This document shows positions 25,094-34,011 of a DNA stretch of 55,473 nt, one piece after another (position 1 is the first letter of the stretch; each line of letters starts with the position of its first letter). The stretch comes from Anaerolineales bacterium HSG25 (GTDB lineage Bacteria; Chloroflexota; Anaerolineae; 4572-78; J111): the NCBI GenBank assembly GCA_030377865.1, contig JAUCGA010000032.1, positions 1 through 55,473 on the forward strand, read 5' to 3'. The notes below the pieces were generated by a model. It saw nothing but the letters and a program-made list of their open reading frames with translations. It did no database searches and was not told the DNA's origin. The position numbers and the translations under genes are program-made.

Positions 25094-25425
25094 CTTATCG
25101 TCAGCTCATAAAAAGAACTCTCAAAGAGTACGAAACATTATTTAATTCCCCATCGCCTATTCCTAAGCAGGTAGACGACCACTCTTTGTTTGATGAAACT
25201 CATGATCGATATATGCTTTTTCGGACAGGATGGTGGAAAAAAGAGCGCATTAATTCAGTCACTTTATACATTCGCCTCCATAATGGCAAAATTTACATTG
25301 AAGAAGATTGGACGGAAGATGGAATCGCTACTGATTTGTTACAGGCAGGCGTTCCACGAGAGGATATTGTCTTGGCCTTCCATCCGCCAGAACTGCGCCA
25401 ACATACTGAATTTGCAATAGCATAG
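25078..25425 (+). CDS. xisI: XisI-like protein
   Basis: This 115-residue protein has the XisI features: N-terminal MDKLVTYRQLIKRTL, a central YMLFRTGW strand, HNGKIYIEEDWTEDGIA, and the tail VPREDIVLAFHPPELRQ. It overlaps xisH by 16 bp and is its partner. The pair's biochemical role is not established; partner overlap and spread as accessory modules would suit a toxin-antitoxin or defence unit, which is inference. A second, lone xisI lies at 45594. Confidence 0.9.
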   Translation: MDKLVTYRQLIKRTLKEYETLFNSPSPIPKQVDDHSLFDETHDRYMLFRTGWWKKERINSVTLYIRLHNGKIYIEEDWTEDGIATDLLQAGVPREDIVLAFHPPELRQHTEFAIA

Positions 25426-25446
25426 GATTTTAGATTATGCTCGTTT

Positions 25447-25496
25447 GAACGCAGAATCAAAAAGAGGCTGACCCGCGTGGTCGGCCTCTTTTTTGC
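25447..25496 (+). terminator. Terminator half of the vapBC boundary module
   Basis: AAAAAGAGGCTGACC pairs with GGTCGGCCTCTTTTTT, 22 bases after the xisI stop. TTTGAACGCAGAATC precedes it, as at 10222 and, with one change, 26369. Confidence 0.75.
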
Positions 25497-25497
25497 G

Positions 25498-25526
25498 TTG
25501 ACAGCGGGGTGGGTTTGGTTTATACT
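25498..25526 (+). promoter_or_regulatory. Consensus promoter of the toxin-antitoxin pair
   Basis: TTGACA (25498-25503), 17 bases, TATACT (25521-25526). The spacer is nearly the same as that of the xisHI promoter, so terminator and promoter were copied together. Confidence 0.8.
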
Positions 25527-25563
25527 ATCGGCAGTTGTTAAAAAATTAGGGAGAACAGTTTTG

Positions 25564-25842
25564 ATGACACAAACGCTAGAATTAACCCTTGACGAACAAA
25601 ACCGCCTCATTATTCCAACCATATTAGAACAGCATTGGCACTTAAAGCCGGGTATGCAACTGGTTATTGAAACCGATAAAAATGGGCGCTTATACATCCG
25701 GCTTCCAGTCGCCATGCCTCAGCTGGTGAACAAAGAAGGCGTATTCGTTGTTCAGGCTGAGTTAGTTGGTGACATAGAGCAAGTCATCAATCAAGACCGT
25801 GAACAACGCATTCAAACCGTTGCCGGAGCATTAGCCGTATGA
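25564..25842 (+). CDS. vapB: AbrB/MazE-like antitoxin
   Basis: Start at ATG 25564, with AGGGAG (25548-25553) 10 bases upstream. The first 50 residues (LTLDEQNRLIIP ... GMQLVIETDKNGRLYI) form the swapped-hairpin AbrB DNA-binding fold used by antitoxins. The C-terminal 40 residues would bind and block the PIN toxin. The stop overlaps the toxin ATG (ATGA). Such antitoxins normally repress their own promoter. Confidence 0.85.
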   Translation: MTQTLELTLDEQNRLIIPTILEQHWHLKPGMQLVIETDKNGRLYIRLPVAMPQLVNKEGVFVVQAELVGDIEQVINQDREQRIQTVAGALAV

Positions 25843-26273
25843 GATTGTTATTGGATACCTCCGTATTGATTGCCGCGATGGTGGAAACACATCCGTCCCA
25901 TGCCATAGCCTTGCCGTGGGTCCAACAGGTAAAACAGGGGCAAGCCAAAGGATACGTAGCTCTCCATACACTGGCAGAACTGTATAGTACGCTAACTCGG
26001 CTTCCCTTACGTCCCCCCATTTCAGGGCCATTAGCTCAACATTTGATAGATGAGAATGTTGTGCAGGCTTTTGAGATTGTTGCTCTGACGGCTCAAGATT
26101 ATTTGGCGGTAATTGGTCATTTGGCTCAGAGTGGCTTGATTGGAGCTGTTACCTACGACGCGTTAATATTGCATGTTGCCAAAAAAGTTGAGGTTGATCA
26201 GATTATAACCCTCAATCAGCGTGATTTTGGGCGAATTTACCCAACGCTATCAGATAAAATAGTATCACATTAG
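25839..26273 (+). CDS. vapC: PIN-domain toxin (VapC-like ribonuclease)
   Basis: The 144-residue protein is a single PIN domain with the four acidic positions visible: D6 (LLLDTSVLIA), E47 (HTLAELYSTL), D107 (TYDALI) and D129 (NQRDFGR). These bind Mg2+ and cut RNA, often tRNA or rRNA. The gene starts within the antitoxin stop and is translationally coupled. No frameshift, so the pair is probably active. Confidence 0.9.
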   Translation: MRLLLDTSVLIAAMVETHPSHAIALPWVQQVKQGQAKGYVALHTLAELYSTLTRLPLRPPISGPLAQHLIDENVVQAFEIVALTAQDYLAVIGHLAQSGLIGAVTYDALILHVAKKVEVDQIITLNQRDFGRIYPTLSDKIVSH

Positions 26274-26368
26274 GTAGATAATTCCTCAACACCCACGACT
26301 CGGATTGGGCATCTACGCAAACACCGTAGTTCGATTTTAGATTGGCGATTTTGGATTGACTCGCTCGT

Positions 26369-26401
26369 CTGAACGCAGAATCAAACAGAGGCTGACCGGT
26401 C
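26369..26401 (+). repeat. Truncated third copy of the boundary module
   Basis: CTGAACGCAGAATC and AAACAGAGGCTGACC match the modules before xisH and vapB, but the sequence diverges before the second half of the hairpin. It marks the right end of the xisHI-vapBC array. Confidence 0.7.
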
Positions 26402-26493
26402 GTTGTGTATGCTACCTTGTGGGGTATTACCCGTTTGAGCCATCCCACTGCGAATCAACTCGCTTGCTCCATTTCTGTCCATAGCTCCACGTT

Positions 26494-28338
26494 TCACGCC
26501 TCATGTTTCAGATTCTCCCACACTAGTCGTTCAAAACCAATCGCAACCACCACATGAGTCTGTAATCGCAAAACATTCTCATATTTGTGTTCTAACGCGG
26601 TTTGGTAGCGGGTCAGTTGCGTTTTTGCGGTGGATATGGCCTCCTTCACCGCGTCCAACTCACGCAGTTCCTCATCACTCAATTTGCCTAATTCTGTCCC
26701 CGTCGAGTTGACATCAGCCAAGGAAACATACTTAAACTCAATTACATGATCAAGTAGCGCAAACTGTCGCTGATCAGGTCTAACGATCATGGTTAGGTCA
26801 CTGTAGCCCCGTTTCAGTTCTGTCTCCGAATCGGTGATGTAATATAAATTGTTGAACAGCACCGACAGAAACACAGCCTTGATGACCAACTCATTGGCCT
26901 GTCGATAGTCACGGTTGTCGAGGATGTCGAATCGTTGTTCGAGATAGTCACACAGGGGACGCAAATTGCCGGTAACATAAAAATTTTTCGTGATTTGCAT
27001 GGCTGTATTGCTGTTCAATTCAGGAAACAGTATCTTTTGCAGACGTTCAAAATAGAGACCCTGCACCGTCAGGTTCGGAATCCGCAGAATCAACTCACCG
27101 ACCACAAATAGATCCTCTGGCGTAGAAACCTCTTCGGGTAAAATTCGGCCATCTAAAGTGAGCATGCCCAAATAATACAACAACGAGGCGACAAATGTAT
27201 CATCATTGTCTGCCTCTAACATTTCTCGTACTCCAAAACGGGTCGTAATCTGCGGCACGCTCACACGAGGCGTGGTATCCTTAGCCACCGCGTTCAAAAT
27301 CACCCGATTCCCACCGGGTAAAAAGGCGGCATACTCTAGCTTTTTCCGGTCTGGAGTCAGGTTGCTGTCTAGCATGTTTTGTGGATAACGGCAATGTTTT
27401 TGCAGTGTCTCTAAGAAGTAGAAAACCAAGGTTGGATTGTAAATTCGATCTCCTGAATCGGGCGGTAAAACAAAACTGTAGCCGTCGTAGTAGGTACGCA
27501 TCACCTGCATGGCTTTACTGGTTTGGGCTGAATCCATGTCACAATAGGTCGTTACCTGTTGTAGAAGTTCAAACACTTCATCCTCACGAAAACCGCACAA
27601 ATCGTTAAACTCTGGCTCAAAATAGATGTTACGCGCCACAAACTGACCGCTGGTCAAATCGCTCATGACCACCGGCGAGACTCCGGTCATAAAGATTCGC
27701 TCTAGCCCCAATCCGGCCAAAGCGCCCTTAAGTATCTTGAACAGCGTTTTGAGAATCCCCTCTCCCTCAAGCAACTGCTCATACCGCTCTTGACCCATCT
27801 TTCGGCTGACCATCACTTCATTGGCAAAGTTGTCATACTCGTCCACCAACAGATAAAGACCGCGGTTGGTTAGTCGCACTGCATTTAAGGCCGATTGAAA
27901 TGAAGCCAATCCATCGGTGGGGTTAATGGTGATGGTGTAGTTAAAAAATTCGCGGTAATACTGGGCAAAATATTCTATCTGTTGATTGATATGACTGTAG
28001 AAAGATTGCTCAATGGCATCCACATCACCACGTGGATTGATCATCGAAAAATCCCACTTCATGACATAATATTGATTATGGTTTGAGGTGGGATTTTGCC
28101 CAATCGCCAAATGTCCGAACAGTTGCTCGAACTGGTCGGACTTGGCGAGGTCGTAGTAGTTTTCTAACGTGGAAAGGAGCAAGCTCTTGCCAAAACGGCG
28201 CGGGCGTAGCAAGAGGAGGTTTTTGCCGGTATCCTCAAGGAGGTGAATCCGATCGGTGCGATCTATATAGACGTTTTTCTCGGTGATAATGTCTTGGTAA
28301 TTACAGTTGCCATAAGGGAACTTCAGTTTTGTGGTCAT
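26494..28338 (-). CDS. AAA-ATPase with C-terminal PD-(D/E)XK nuclease domain, copy 1
   Basis: The 614-residue protein has the family-specific N-terminus FPYGNCNYQDIITE, a Walker A-like RPRRFGKSL (about 45-53) and Walker B YLLVDEYDNF. Its C-terminal domain has YSDLTMIVRP ... HVIEFKYV, the D...E-x-K core of PDDEXK nucleases. Such proteins are numerous in Bacteroidota and Chloroflexota genomes. Their biological role is unknown, though a DNA-targeting or mobile function is suspected. GAGGAGG before ATG 28338 fixes the start. A close paralogue is at 43720; both lie beside xis genes. Confidence 0.88.
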   Translation of the reverse strand: MTTKLKFPYGNCNYQDIITEKNVYIDRTDRIHLLEDTGKNLLLLRPRRFGKSLLLSTLENYYDLAKSDQFEQLFGHLAIGQNPTSNHNQYYVMKWDFSMINPRGDVDAIEQSFYSHINQQIEYFAQYYREFFNYTITINPTDGLASFQSALNAVRLTNRGLYLLVDEYDNFANEVMVSRKMGQERYEQLLEGEGILKTLFKILKGALAGLGLERIFMTGVSPVVMSDLTSGQFVARNIYFEPEFNDLCGFREDEVFELLQQVTTYCDMDSAQTSKAMQVMRTYYDGYSFVLPPDSGDRIYNPTLVFYFLETLQKHCRYPQNMLDSNLTPDRKKLEYAAFLPGGNRVILNAVAKDTTPRVSVPQITTRFGVREMLEADNDDTFVASLLYYLGMLTLDGRILPEEVSTPEDLFVVGELILRIPNLTVQGLYFERLQKILFPELNSNTAMQITKNFYVTGNLRPLCDYLEQRFDILDNRDYRQANELVIKAVFLSVLFNNLYYITDSETELKRGYSDLTMIVRPDQRQFALLDHVIEFKYVSLADVNSTGTELGKLSDEELRELDAVKEAISTAKTQLTRYQTALEHKYENVLRLQTHVVVAIGFERLVWENLKHEA

Positions 28339-28370
28339 GTGGTATACCTCCTCATGTCCGTCAACTTAAA

Positions 28371-28430
28371 AGGTTTGTAGTAGGCACTTTAGTGCCGTTT
28401 GAAGGCGATGAATCGCCTACTACAAACGTT
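28371..28430. repeat. Family G palindromic repeat, copy 2
   Basis: Inverted relative to 9704: GTTTGTAGTAGGCACTTTAG at the left and CGCCTACTACAAACGTTAAG at the right. It separates the AAA-ATPase gene from the lipid kinase gene. Confidence 0.6.
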
Positions 28431-28435
28431 AAGTC

Positions 28436-29455
28436 TTAATTCTTCTTCCGTTTTAGGGGTAACGAAGGCCATTTTAGCCTACCTTTTTTATTGCTCTCTC
28501 CATTCAAATTGCCATCTTTGAACAGCCGTCCGGGGGCATTATCTGGCACAATCACATCGAGCGCGGCGGGAACTACCTCAATGGTGATGGGCGTGTTTCC
28601 GACGGTCTCGCCATCAACATGAACCGGCATGGGGTATTTGGTGCGAATCGTTAGTGATTTGGTGCGATGTAGATGAAAGTCCGGGTCATGGACATGCCGT
28701 CTAAGGGATAGGCTGATCCCATGTTTGAGGATTTGCCACCACCGATGACCGACCATGACCCCCACATCAAGCAGGCCGTCATCCATTTTGGCTTCGGGAG
28801 CCAACCGCCACACGCGGCCATACAGTTGACCATTGCTGGCGACGGCCACAATCAGCCGCTCGTCAATCGTTTCATCATCCATCTCCAACGTGGCCGGATT
28901 GCCCCGAAACTCAAACAACAACATCATGGTGGCGATGAACCAAGAGACATACCCTAATGAACGGCTGGAACTGGTGTTCGACTTTTTGGCCTCGCTGATG
29001 GCCGCGTCTAAACCCACACCCGACCACATCAAAAAATGGCGACTAGTGCCGTCAGTTAGGGTGAGTCGCCCCAAGTCGATGCGCCGACGTTGACCAGTGG
29101 CTAACACATCAACCGCTTTTTTGATGGCATCGGGGTTGATTAGTGAGCCGATAGGAATCCCGACATCGGCGGCGTAGACGTTGGCTGTACCGGCTGGTAA
29201 AACCGCCAACGCGGTCTTTGAGCCAGCCAAGCCGTTCACCACCTCGTTAATCGTTCCGTCTCCACCCACCGCCACGGCGATGTCATACCCCTCTTCGATG
29301 GCCTGTTGGGCAAATTTGGTCGCATCCCCCGGCCCACCGGTTTCAACTCGTTTAATCAGGTAGCCAAACTCGGCCAAGTGAGCAATCGCTTGACCGACCT
29401 GCTTCCTAAATCCACTAAAACCAGATTTAGGGTTGACGATAAAAAGAACTTTCAT
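28436..29455 (-). CDS. Diacylglycerol/lipid kinase (YegS/DgkB-like)
   Basis: Start at ATG 29455 (MKVLFIVNPKSG); the longer frame to 29515 runs into a palindromic repeat. The 339-residue protein has the lipid-kinase catalytic motif GGDGTINEVVNG (about 64-75) and the LPAGTANVYA substrate loop, followed by the beta-sandwich domain. These enzymes phosphorylate diacylglycerol or related lipids at the membrane using ATP. The basic C-terminal tail (KRKKN) is typical of membrane-contacting ends. No operon partner is obvious. Confidence 0.88.
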   Translation of the reverse strand: MKVLFIVNPKSGFSGFRKQVGQAIAHLAEFGYLIKRVETGGPGDATKFAQQAIEEGYDIAVAVGGDGTINEVVNGLAGSKTALAVLPAGTANVYAADVGIPIGSLINPDAIKKAVDVLATGQRRRIDLGRLTLTDGTSRHFLMWSGVGLDAAISEAKKSNTSSSRSLGYVSWFIATMMLLFEFRGNPATLEMDDETIDERLIVAVASNGQLYGRVWRLAPEAKMDDGLLDVGVMVGHRWWQILKHGISLSLRRHVHDPDFHLHRTKSLTIRTKYPMPVHVDGETVGNTPITIEVVPAALDVIVPDNAPGRLFKDGNLNGESNKKGRLKWPSLPLKRKKN

Positions 29456-29464
29456 AAATACCCC

Positions 29465-29571
29465 TAAGGAATCGGGATCAATTAACTTGTGCAATTCGTC
29501 ATGAGAGTGGTTCAATCTTTAAGGTTGAACCACTCTGGAGCGCACAACTTATTTGGTACTCATTCCTAATC
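29465..29571. repeat. Family I palindromic element, copy 2
   Basis: AAGGAATCGGGATCAATT at the left and ACTCATTCCTAA at the right match the ends of the copy at 16933. The centre holds the hairpin GAGTGGTTCAA/TTGAACCACTC. Confidence 0.6.
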
Positions 29572-30276
29572 GTTCATGAAATCAACAAAGTAGTAACCCA
29601 CACCGCGGTTGGTCAAAATATATCTTGGCTTACTGGGGTCTGGCTCGATTTTTTGCCGCAGATAGGTGATGTAGAGCCGTACGTATTGGCTCTCGTCTCG
29701 ATACTCGTAGCCCCACACTTTCGATAGAATCATCTCATGGGTCAGAGTTTGACCCGGATTGCTAATTAAATGGTAGAGCAGGCGATATTCGGTGGGGCGT
29801 AGTTTGACCTCTTTGCCATCCACAAAGACTTGGCGATGATTTAGGTCAATTTGTAGGTAATCATCAACCCTAATAATCGACTTGTCAGCCGGTGATTCGA
29901 TTGCGGTACGACGTAACACCGCTTTGATTCGACTAGCCAACTCACGCGGGCTAAACGGTTTGGTGACATAGTCATCTGCACCAAGTTCTAAGCCTTTGAC
30001 CTTGTCGCTCTCGTCATCTCGTACCGTGAGCATAATGACCGGTACGTTGGAGGTTTCGCGGATGATGTGCAGAGCCTCAAACCCGTCGAGTTCAGGCATC
30101 ATCACGTCGAGCAGAACCAGATCAGGTAACTCTTCGCGGACGCGGTCGATCGCCTCAAGGCCGTTGCTGGCCTCAACGACTCGATACCCTTCCAAGCCCA
30201 GATTCATCTCGATAAATCGACGCATACGAGCCTCATCATCAGCGATTAAAATTAGTTGTTTATTTCCTTTTGCCAT
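29566..30276 (-). CDS. OmpR/PhoB-family response regulator
   Basis: The 236-residue protein has a receiver domain (1-120) with acidic pocket D13/D14, phospho-acceptor D57, T84 and K106, and a winged-helix DNA-binding domain (about 135-233, ending in TNRGVGYYF). No histidine kinase gene is adjacent, so it is an orphan whose kinase must be elsewhere. An ORF on the opposite strand is a shadow. Confidence 0.92.
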   Translation of the reverse strand: MAKGNKQLILIADDEARMRRFIEMNLGLEGYRVVEASNGLEAIDRVREELPDLVLLDVMMPELDGFEALHIIRETSNVPVIMLTVRDDESDKVKGLELGADDYVTKPFSPRELASRIKAVLRRTAIESPADKSIIRVDDYLQIDLNHRQVFVDGKEVKLRPTEYRLLYHLISNPGQTLTHEMILSKVWGYEYRDESQYVRLYITYLRQKIEPDPSKPRYILTNRGVGYYFVDFMND

Positions 30277-30359
30277 ATTGGGAACCTATTTTAACTGTGT
30301 AGCGTCTTAATCACTGAATGGGAATGTACTGCGGAGATAAATCCCAGAGTGGTTCAATC

Positions 30360-30449
30360 GTAAAAGTTCAGTAAAGTAGCCCTAGAACCCGATTTCTTAA
30401 AGAAATCGGGTTTCTGACACTCTTTCTGGCGAGTTCACTGAATATTTAC
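30360..30449. mobile_element. Family B mini-element, copy 6
   Basis: A 90-bp copy, GTAAAAGTTCAG to GAATATTTAC, with one base lost in the core. No target duplication is recognisable. Confidence 0.7.
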
Positions 30450-30471
30450 CTCCCGACAATACCCATTGTTA

Positions 30472-30581
30472 GGCAGTTCCAGAAAAATAACCCTCCCAAG
30501 AAGCGTTGGTTGAGCCTGTCAAAGCCAGTTCCCTTCGACAAGCTCAGGGAACGTTGGGAGAATTTAAAAGTTGGAACTGCC
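30472..30581. mobile_element. Family A mini-element with TTA duplication
   Basis: Ends GGCAGTTCCA and TGGAACTGCC are perfect 10-bp inverted repeats. TTA flanks both sides (30469-30471, 30582-30584). Inside are TTGAGCCTGTCAAAGCC and CTTCGACAAGCTCAG, again partly complementary. There is no coding capacity. Confidence 0.85.
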
Positions 30582-30640
30582 TTACCATTCAATAGCTAAG
30601 ATGACAGTTGTTTTACTATATTATCTAAAGGAGTCAGGAG

Positions 30641-32419
30641 ATGTCAATTATGAACAGGTCACACAGATTGGTGAGCAGGTTACACAGATTAGTAGGGGTA
30701 GTTGCGTTCCTATTGTTGATTTTAGCCGCATGTGGCAGGAGTGATTCTGCTCCGACTGCATCGGAGCCTGCCCAACCGACTTCGGCTGATGTCGAACAAG
30801 CCGAACCTTTGGCTGAAGAGCCAGTTGTTGTCGAGCAGAAGGTCGAGGTCGAGAAGGAGGTCGAGCTTACAGATTCAGAATATGGGGCCGAGCATGATGA
30901 TAATGCCGAGCCGTTATCTCGGAACAGTATAGAAGAAGCGGCTGAAGAAGCTCCTGCTGAACCAGAACCTGCTGAACCAGAACCTGTCCAAAAGGGCGTG
31001 GTGGACACGACAGAAACCACCACCGAAGAGGAGGTCGTGCTAGAAAGCGACCGGCGGGCTAAAGATGACGACGGCTCAACGGCAGGACGCACGGATTGGA
31101 GTTCTGACGATGAGACAGGATATTATGATGCTGATGAAAGTTACGACTACGAGGACGGTGATAGCTACCGAGCAGAGTCAGCCCCCGATACGATGGCTAG
31201 TGGTGGTGCGACGGAGCGTGATTTGGGTGGTGGCGGTGGTTTAACTGCCGACTCGATGGACGGATATGGAGCCACTGAGCCTGACGCTCATCCGGCTCCA
31301 CCCTCGAAACCGACTCGCCGTCAGCAACAGGCTCCCTTACGGGCTGGTGAGATTGACGATAATGCCAAATGGGACGACTATCTATTTTATCGGCGTACCT
31401 ACCAAGGGCCTTACGTCCATAATTTGGATGTGACCGAGCGTTACATCATCGACGTGCGGGACGAGCAGGGTCGTCCGGTGTTGGATGCTCAAGTACGGGT
31501 CATGGCCGCGGATCAGCAAGGTCAGGGGCAGACGCTTTATCAAGCCAATACGTATGCTACGGGGCAGACCCTGTTTCATCCGCAAGCAGTGGGAATTAAC
31601 AATCAATATGATGATGCGTTTGAGGTGGAGGTCAGCAAAGGGAAGGCCGTGGAGAGCTTTATTTTGACCCGAGCCGATTATCAGGCTAGCCAGCAGATTA
31701 GTGAGCGGTGGCTAGTGAAGTTGGCAGACGCACCCGCTCCGCCTCGCCGAATCAAGCTCGACCTGCTCTTTTTGATTGATGCCACAGGTAGCATGGATGA
31801 TGAGATTAGCAAGGTGCAAGACACTGTGTTTGACGTAACGGCTCGAATCGATGCGCTCCCCGGTCAGCCGCAGGTGCATTACGGCATGGTCACTTATCGT
31901 GACCGTGACGATGCCTTTGTCAGCCGTACCTATCCCTTTACGCCCGATGTGCGGGAGTTTGCCGACAATCTCGATACCGTTTATGCTGATGGTGGGGGCG
32001 ATTATCCCGAATCGCTCAACGAAGCACTCCATAAATCTATTCACGACATGAGTTGGCGACAGAGCGACACCATCAAGCTGGTTATTTTAATTGCCGATGC
32101 GCCCCCTCATCTCGACTACGCTCAAGATTACGACTACGCCGAAGAGATGGTCATCGCCGCCGAGCAGGGGATTAAGATTTTCCCCATCGCTAGTAGTGGA
32201 CTAGATGACCAAGGGGAGTATATCTTCCGGCAGTTGGCTCAGTTTACGCAGGGTCGTTTTATCTTTTTGACATACGCCGATGGCTCAAACAGTGGCGCGC
32301 CGGGTAGTACCACCACCCACCATGTTGATGATTACACCGTCGAACATCTGGATGATTTGCTGGTGCAACTGGTCACAGAGGAACTAGCTCATCAAAATCC
32401 ACAACTTGGTCGGCGATAG
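30641..32419 (+). CDS. Lipoprotein with von Willebrand factor A domain
   Basis: A lipoprotein signal (lipobox LAAC near residue 30) is followed by a long acidic, low-complexity stretch to about 240, a carboxypeptidase-regulatory-like beta region (about 265-360) and a vWA domain (about 372-560). The metal-ion site has D380-A-T-G-S384 in place of DxSxS, a common variant. It probably acts outside the membrane in metal-dependent adhesion or as a scaffold. AAAGGAG at 30627-30633 supports the ATG at 30641. It is not in an operon. Confidence 0.82.
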   Translation: MSIMNRSHRLVSRLHRLVGVVAFLLLILAACGRSDSAPTASEPAQPTSADVEQAEPLAEEPVVVEQKVEVEKEVELTDSEYGAEHDDNAEPLSRNSIEEAAEEAPAEPEPAEPEPVQKGVVDTTETTTEEEVVLESDRRAKDDDGSTAGRTDWSSDDETGYYDADESYDYEDGDSYRAESAPDTMASGGATERDLGGGGGLTADSMDGYGATEPDAHPAPPSKPTRRQQQAPLRAGEIDDNAKWDDYLFYRRTYQGPYVHNLDVTERYIIDVRDEQGRPVLDAQVRVMAADQQGQGQTLYQANTYATGQTLFHPQAVGINNQYDDAFEVEVSKGKAVESFILTRADYQASQQISERWLVKLADAPAPPRRIKLDLLFLIDATGSMDDEISKVQDTVFDVTARIDALPGQPQVHYGMVTYRDRDDAFVSRTYPFTPDVREFADNLDTVYADGGGDYPESLNEALHKSIHDMSWRQSDTIKLVILIADAPPHLDYAQDYDYAEEMVIAAEQGIKIFPIASSGLDDQGEYIFRQLAQFTQGRFIFLTYADGSNSGAPGSTTTHHVDDYTVEHLDDLLVQLVTEELAHQNPQLGRR

Positions 32420-32966
32420 ATTTTTTGATGACCCAATCTCACCATAACGATGGGCAAGAATCAAACCAGCCCCGACTCATATCGAGCCGGGGCTGGTTGA
32501 TTCTCACGCCTCCTGCTTCACGCACCATTTGCGACGTTATCCATTGAACATTCACCTGCGTCTAATAACGCCATAAAACTCATCCATTTCCAGCCATGCC
32601 AGATCAAATTCGGCAATGGAAACAGATTGGGGTGCGGTTTGAAACGCGGGGTTATAATTGCAACTTCATAATATATATAAATATGTACTTCTATGGTCGT
32701 TTGCACCTGTATAGTTGCGAAATTTACTCATCAGTGTTATAATTTGCACATCGGTTCTTTAAGAAGTGAAGATATGGGGTTCGGGTGACAAAATCGTTCA
32801 TCCGATAAAATCTTTAGCGTAACCTGTGGCGAAAACCAAGCCAATACAGGTAAAGTACCCAAGTTGTTTGCTCTAGATAGCACTACGGCGAGTTCCGCCG
32901 GAAGTAACGCCTGTGGAGATGGTAAGGTTCATGACTTCGGTCAGGTGGCCGTCGCAGAAACAGGAA
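32420..32966. other. Gap: terminator plus unassigned sequence
   Basis: A strong hairpin with T-rich end lies at 32463-32502. Beyond it no gene is evident; short ORFs around 32518-32706 lack support. The section 32755-32960 has several possible hairpins but matches no RNA family I recognise. Confidence 0.4.
32463..32502 (+). terminator. Terminator after the vWA lipoprotein gene
   Basis: AACCAGCCCCG pairs with CGGGGCTGGTT around a short loop, 44 bases after the stop codon. Confidence 0.7.
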
Positions 32967-33362
32967 CTAAACAGCGAATGTATACATTTGTATAGGTTTT
33001 AGAGAACGGTCGTACAGATAGATGGTATCATCTGTAATACCAGCGACAACAATGGCATGGTTGGTTTGCTCTGACCAATATGATAACTCGCTTGTATCGA
33101 CAAATACGATGGGTGGGATATTCTGCTCAAGACAATTGTGAATATCAGAAATATTGCCCTGTTTTATCAGCACCGTCACCCCCAATCGCTCCAGATGGCG
33201 TAAATTTCGAAATGGTGCGCCTGCTTGCCCGATTTGTAACTGTTTGACGAGTTGTTGATATGAGACAGGATGGTGGAGGTAATCCAACACCATTTTAGCG
33301 CAGGCGGCCAAACACTCCCCATCATTATGTTGAGGTTGATGTGAAATGGGTGGCAATAACAT
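32967..33362 (-). CDS. C39-like cysteine peptidase family protein
   Basis: The 131-residue protein has the papain-like layout of C39-like peptidases: Cys17 in DGECLAACAKMVLDYL, His102 in TNHAIVVAG and Asp118 in YLYDRS. No transporter or double-glycine substrate is nearby. It overlaps the upstream gene by 38 bp and AGGAG precedes the start, so the two are made together. It may process the partner or a small peptide, which is inference. Confidence 0.75.
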   Translation of the reverse strand: MLLPPISHQPQHNDGECLAACAKMVLDYLHHPVSYQQLVKQLQIGQAGAPFRNLRHLERLGVTVLIKQGNISDIHNCLEQNIPPIVFVDTSELSYWSEQTNHAIVVAGITDDTIYLYDRSLKPIQMYTFAV

Positions 33363-33693
33363 GGGCTAACTCCTGCATACGTTGAATTTGTTCCTCAGAA
33401 AGGGGATAGAGCTTACCTGTTTTGGCCGATACGTCAACCGTGCCGAGGGTGGCGACAACGCCGAGATTAGGCAGAGACAGATTAGCTGAGACGCGCCAGA
33501 CGGGTGTTTTTCCTAAGACAAGTTTTGGCTGTCCGGCGATAACCATCATGGTGATGTACCCGGCAAAAAAACCATTGGCCTTTCGGCGGGCGATGGCCGG
33601 GGCGATAGGTATCTCTTCTGCAAATTGCCCGGCAATATGCAGGGATTGCTCATTGAGCCAGCTTTTTGGGTAATCGTATACAACTTCAAACAT
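33325..33693 (-). CDS. Conserved hypothetical partner of the C39-like peptidase
   Basis: This 122-residue protein has no signal peptide. A segment VWRVSANLSLPNLG ... VDVSAKTGKLYPL looks like a beta-sheet core common in small proteins that precede C39-like peptidase genes. The 38-bp overlap indicates coupled expression. Function is unknown. Confidence 0.6.
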   Translation of the reverse strand: MFEVVYDYPKSWLNEQSLHIAGQFAEEIPIAPAIARRKANGFFAGYITMMVIAGQPKLVLGKTPVWRVSANLSLPNLGVVATLGTVDVSAKTGKLYPLSEEQIQRMQELAHVIATHFTSTST

Positions 33694-33830
33694 GGTTGCA
33701 CCTCCAGTTCAAATTAAAGACCACCCCCTCATTGTACCTGATGGGGTGGTCTTGAGCCAAACAAAGCATCAGTTGACGGATGTGGATTAATGATTTGGTA
33801 ATGACCACTTGGCTGGCTTGAACAGGACAG

Positions 33831-34004
33831 TTATTTTAACCTACCCGTCAGCGGCGTATTACGATATGTGTACCCAACTGAGGAGAGCCATGAGCGCCAT
33901 TTTGAACTCAGTTTCCGACGTACTCCCTCACTCAACCGCTCTTGGGCCACCATCCGTCGAACCATCATCACCCCGTGGGGAGTGGTGACGTGAATCAGAT
34001 TTCG
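33831..34004 (-). pseudogene. Possible 3' remnant of an unidentified gene
   Basis: The minus-strand frame from about 34004 to TAA at 33831 encodes a basic C-terminus-like stretch (VRRMVAQERLSEGVRR and SWLSSVGYTYRNT). It begins right after a stop codon and lacks a convincing start. The composition looks protein-like, but no family is recognised. Confidence 0.25.
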
Positions 34005-34011
34005 ACCCTAT

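Larger units (their letters stand above)
30277..30640. other. Gap with family B and family A elements
   Basis: It contains a family B copy (30360-30449) and a complete family A copy (30472-30581). The remaining 60 bases before 30641 must hold the vWA gene promoter, if not supplied by the elements, and its ribosome-binding site AAAGGAG. Confidence 0.6.

Noticed and set aside
24677-25425. An fdxN-like excisable element controlled by XisHI
   Set aside because: No recombinase, no nif genes and no direct repeats flanking a large element are visible.
29500-29540. tRNA-like GGTTCAATC sequence
   Set aside because: It is one arm of the hairpin inside a family I element; no acceptor or anticodon stems can be formed.
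33892-33990. Plus-strand 32-codon ORF with GAGGAG upstream
   Set aside because: No similarity or neighbour supports it, and the opposite strand looks more protein-like; evidence is too weak.
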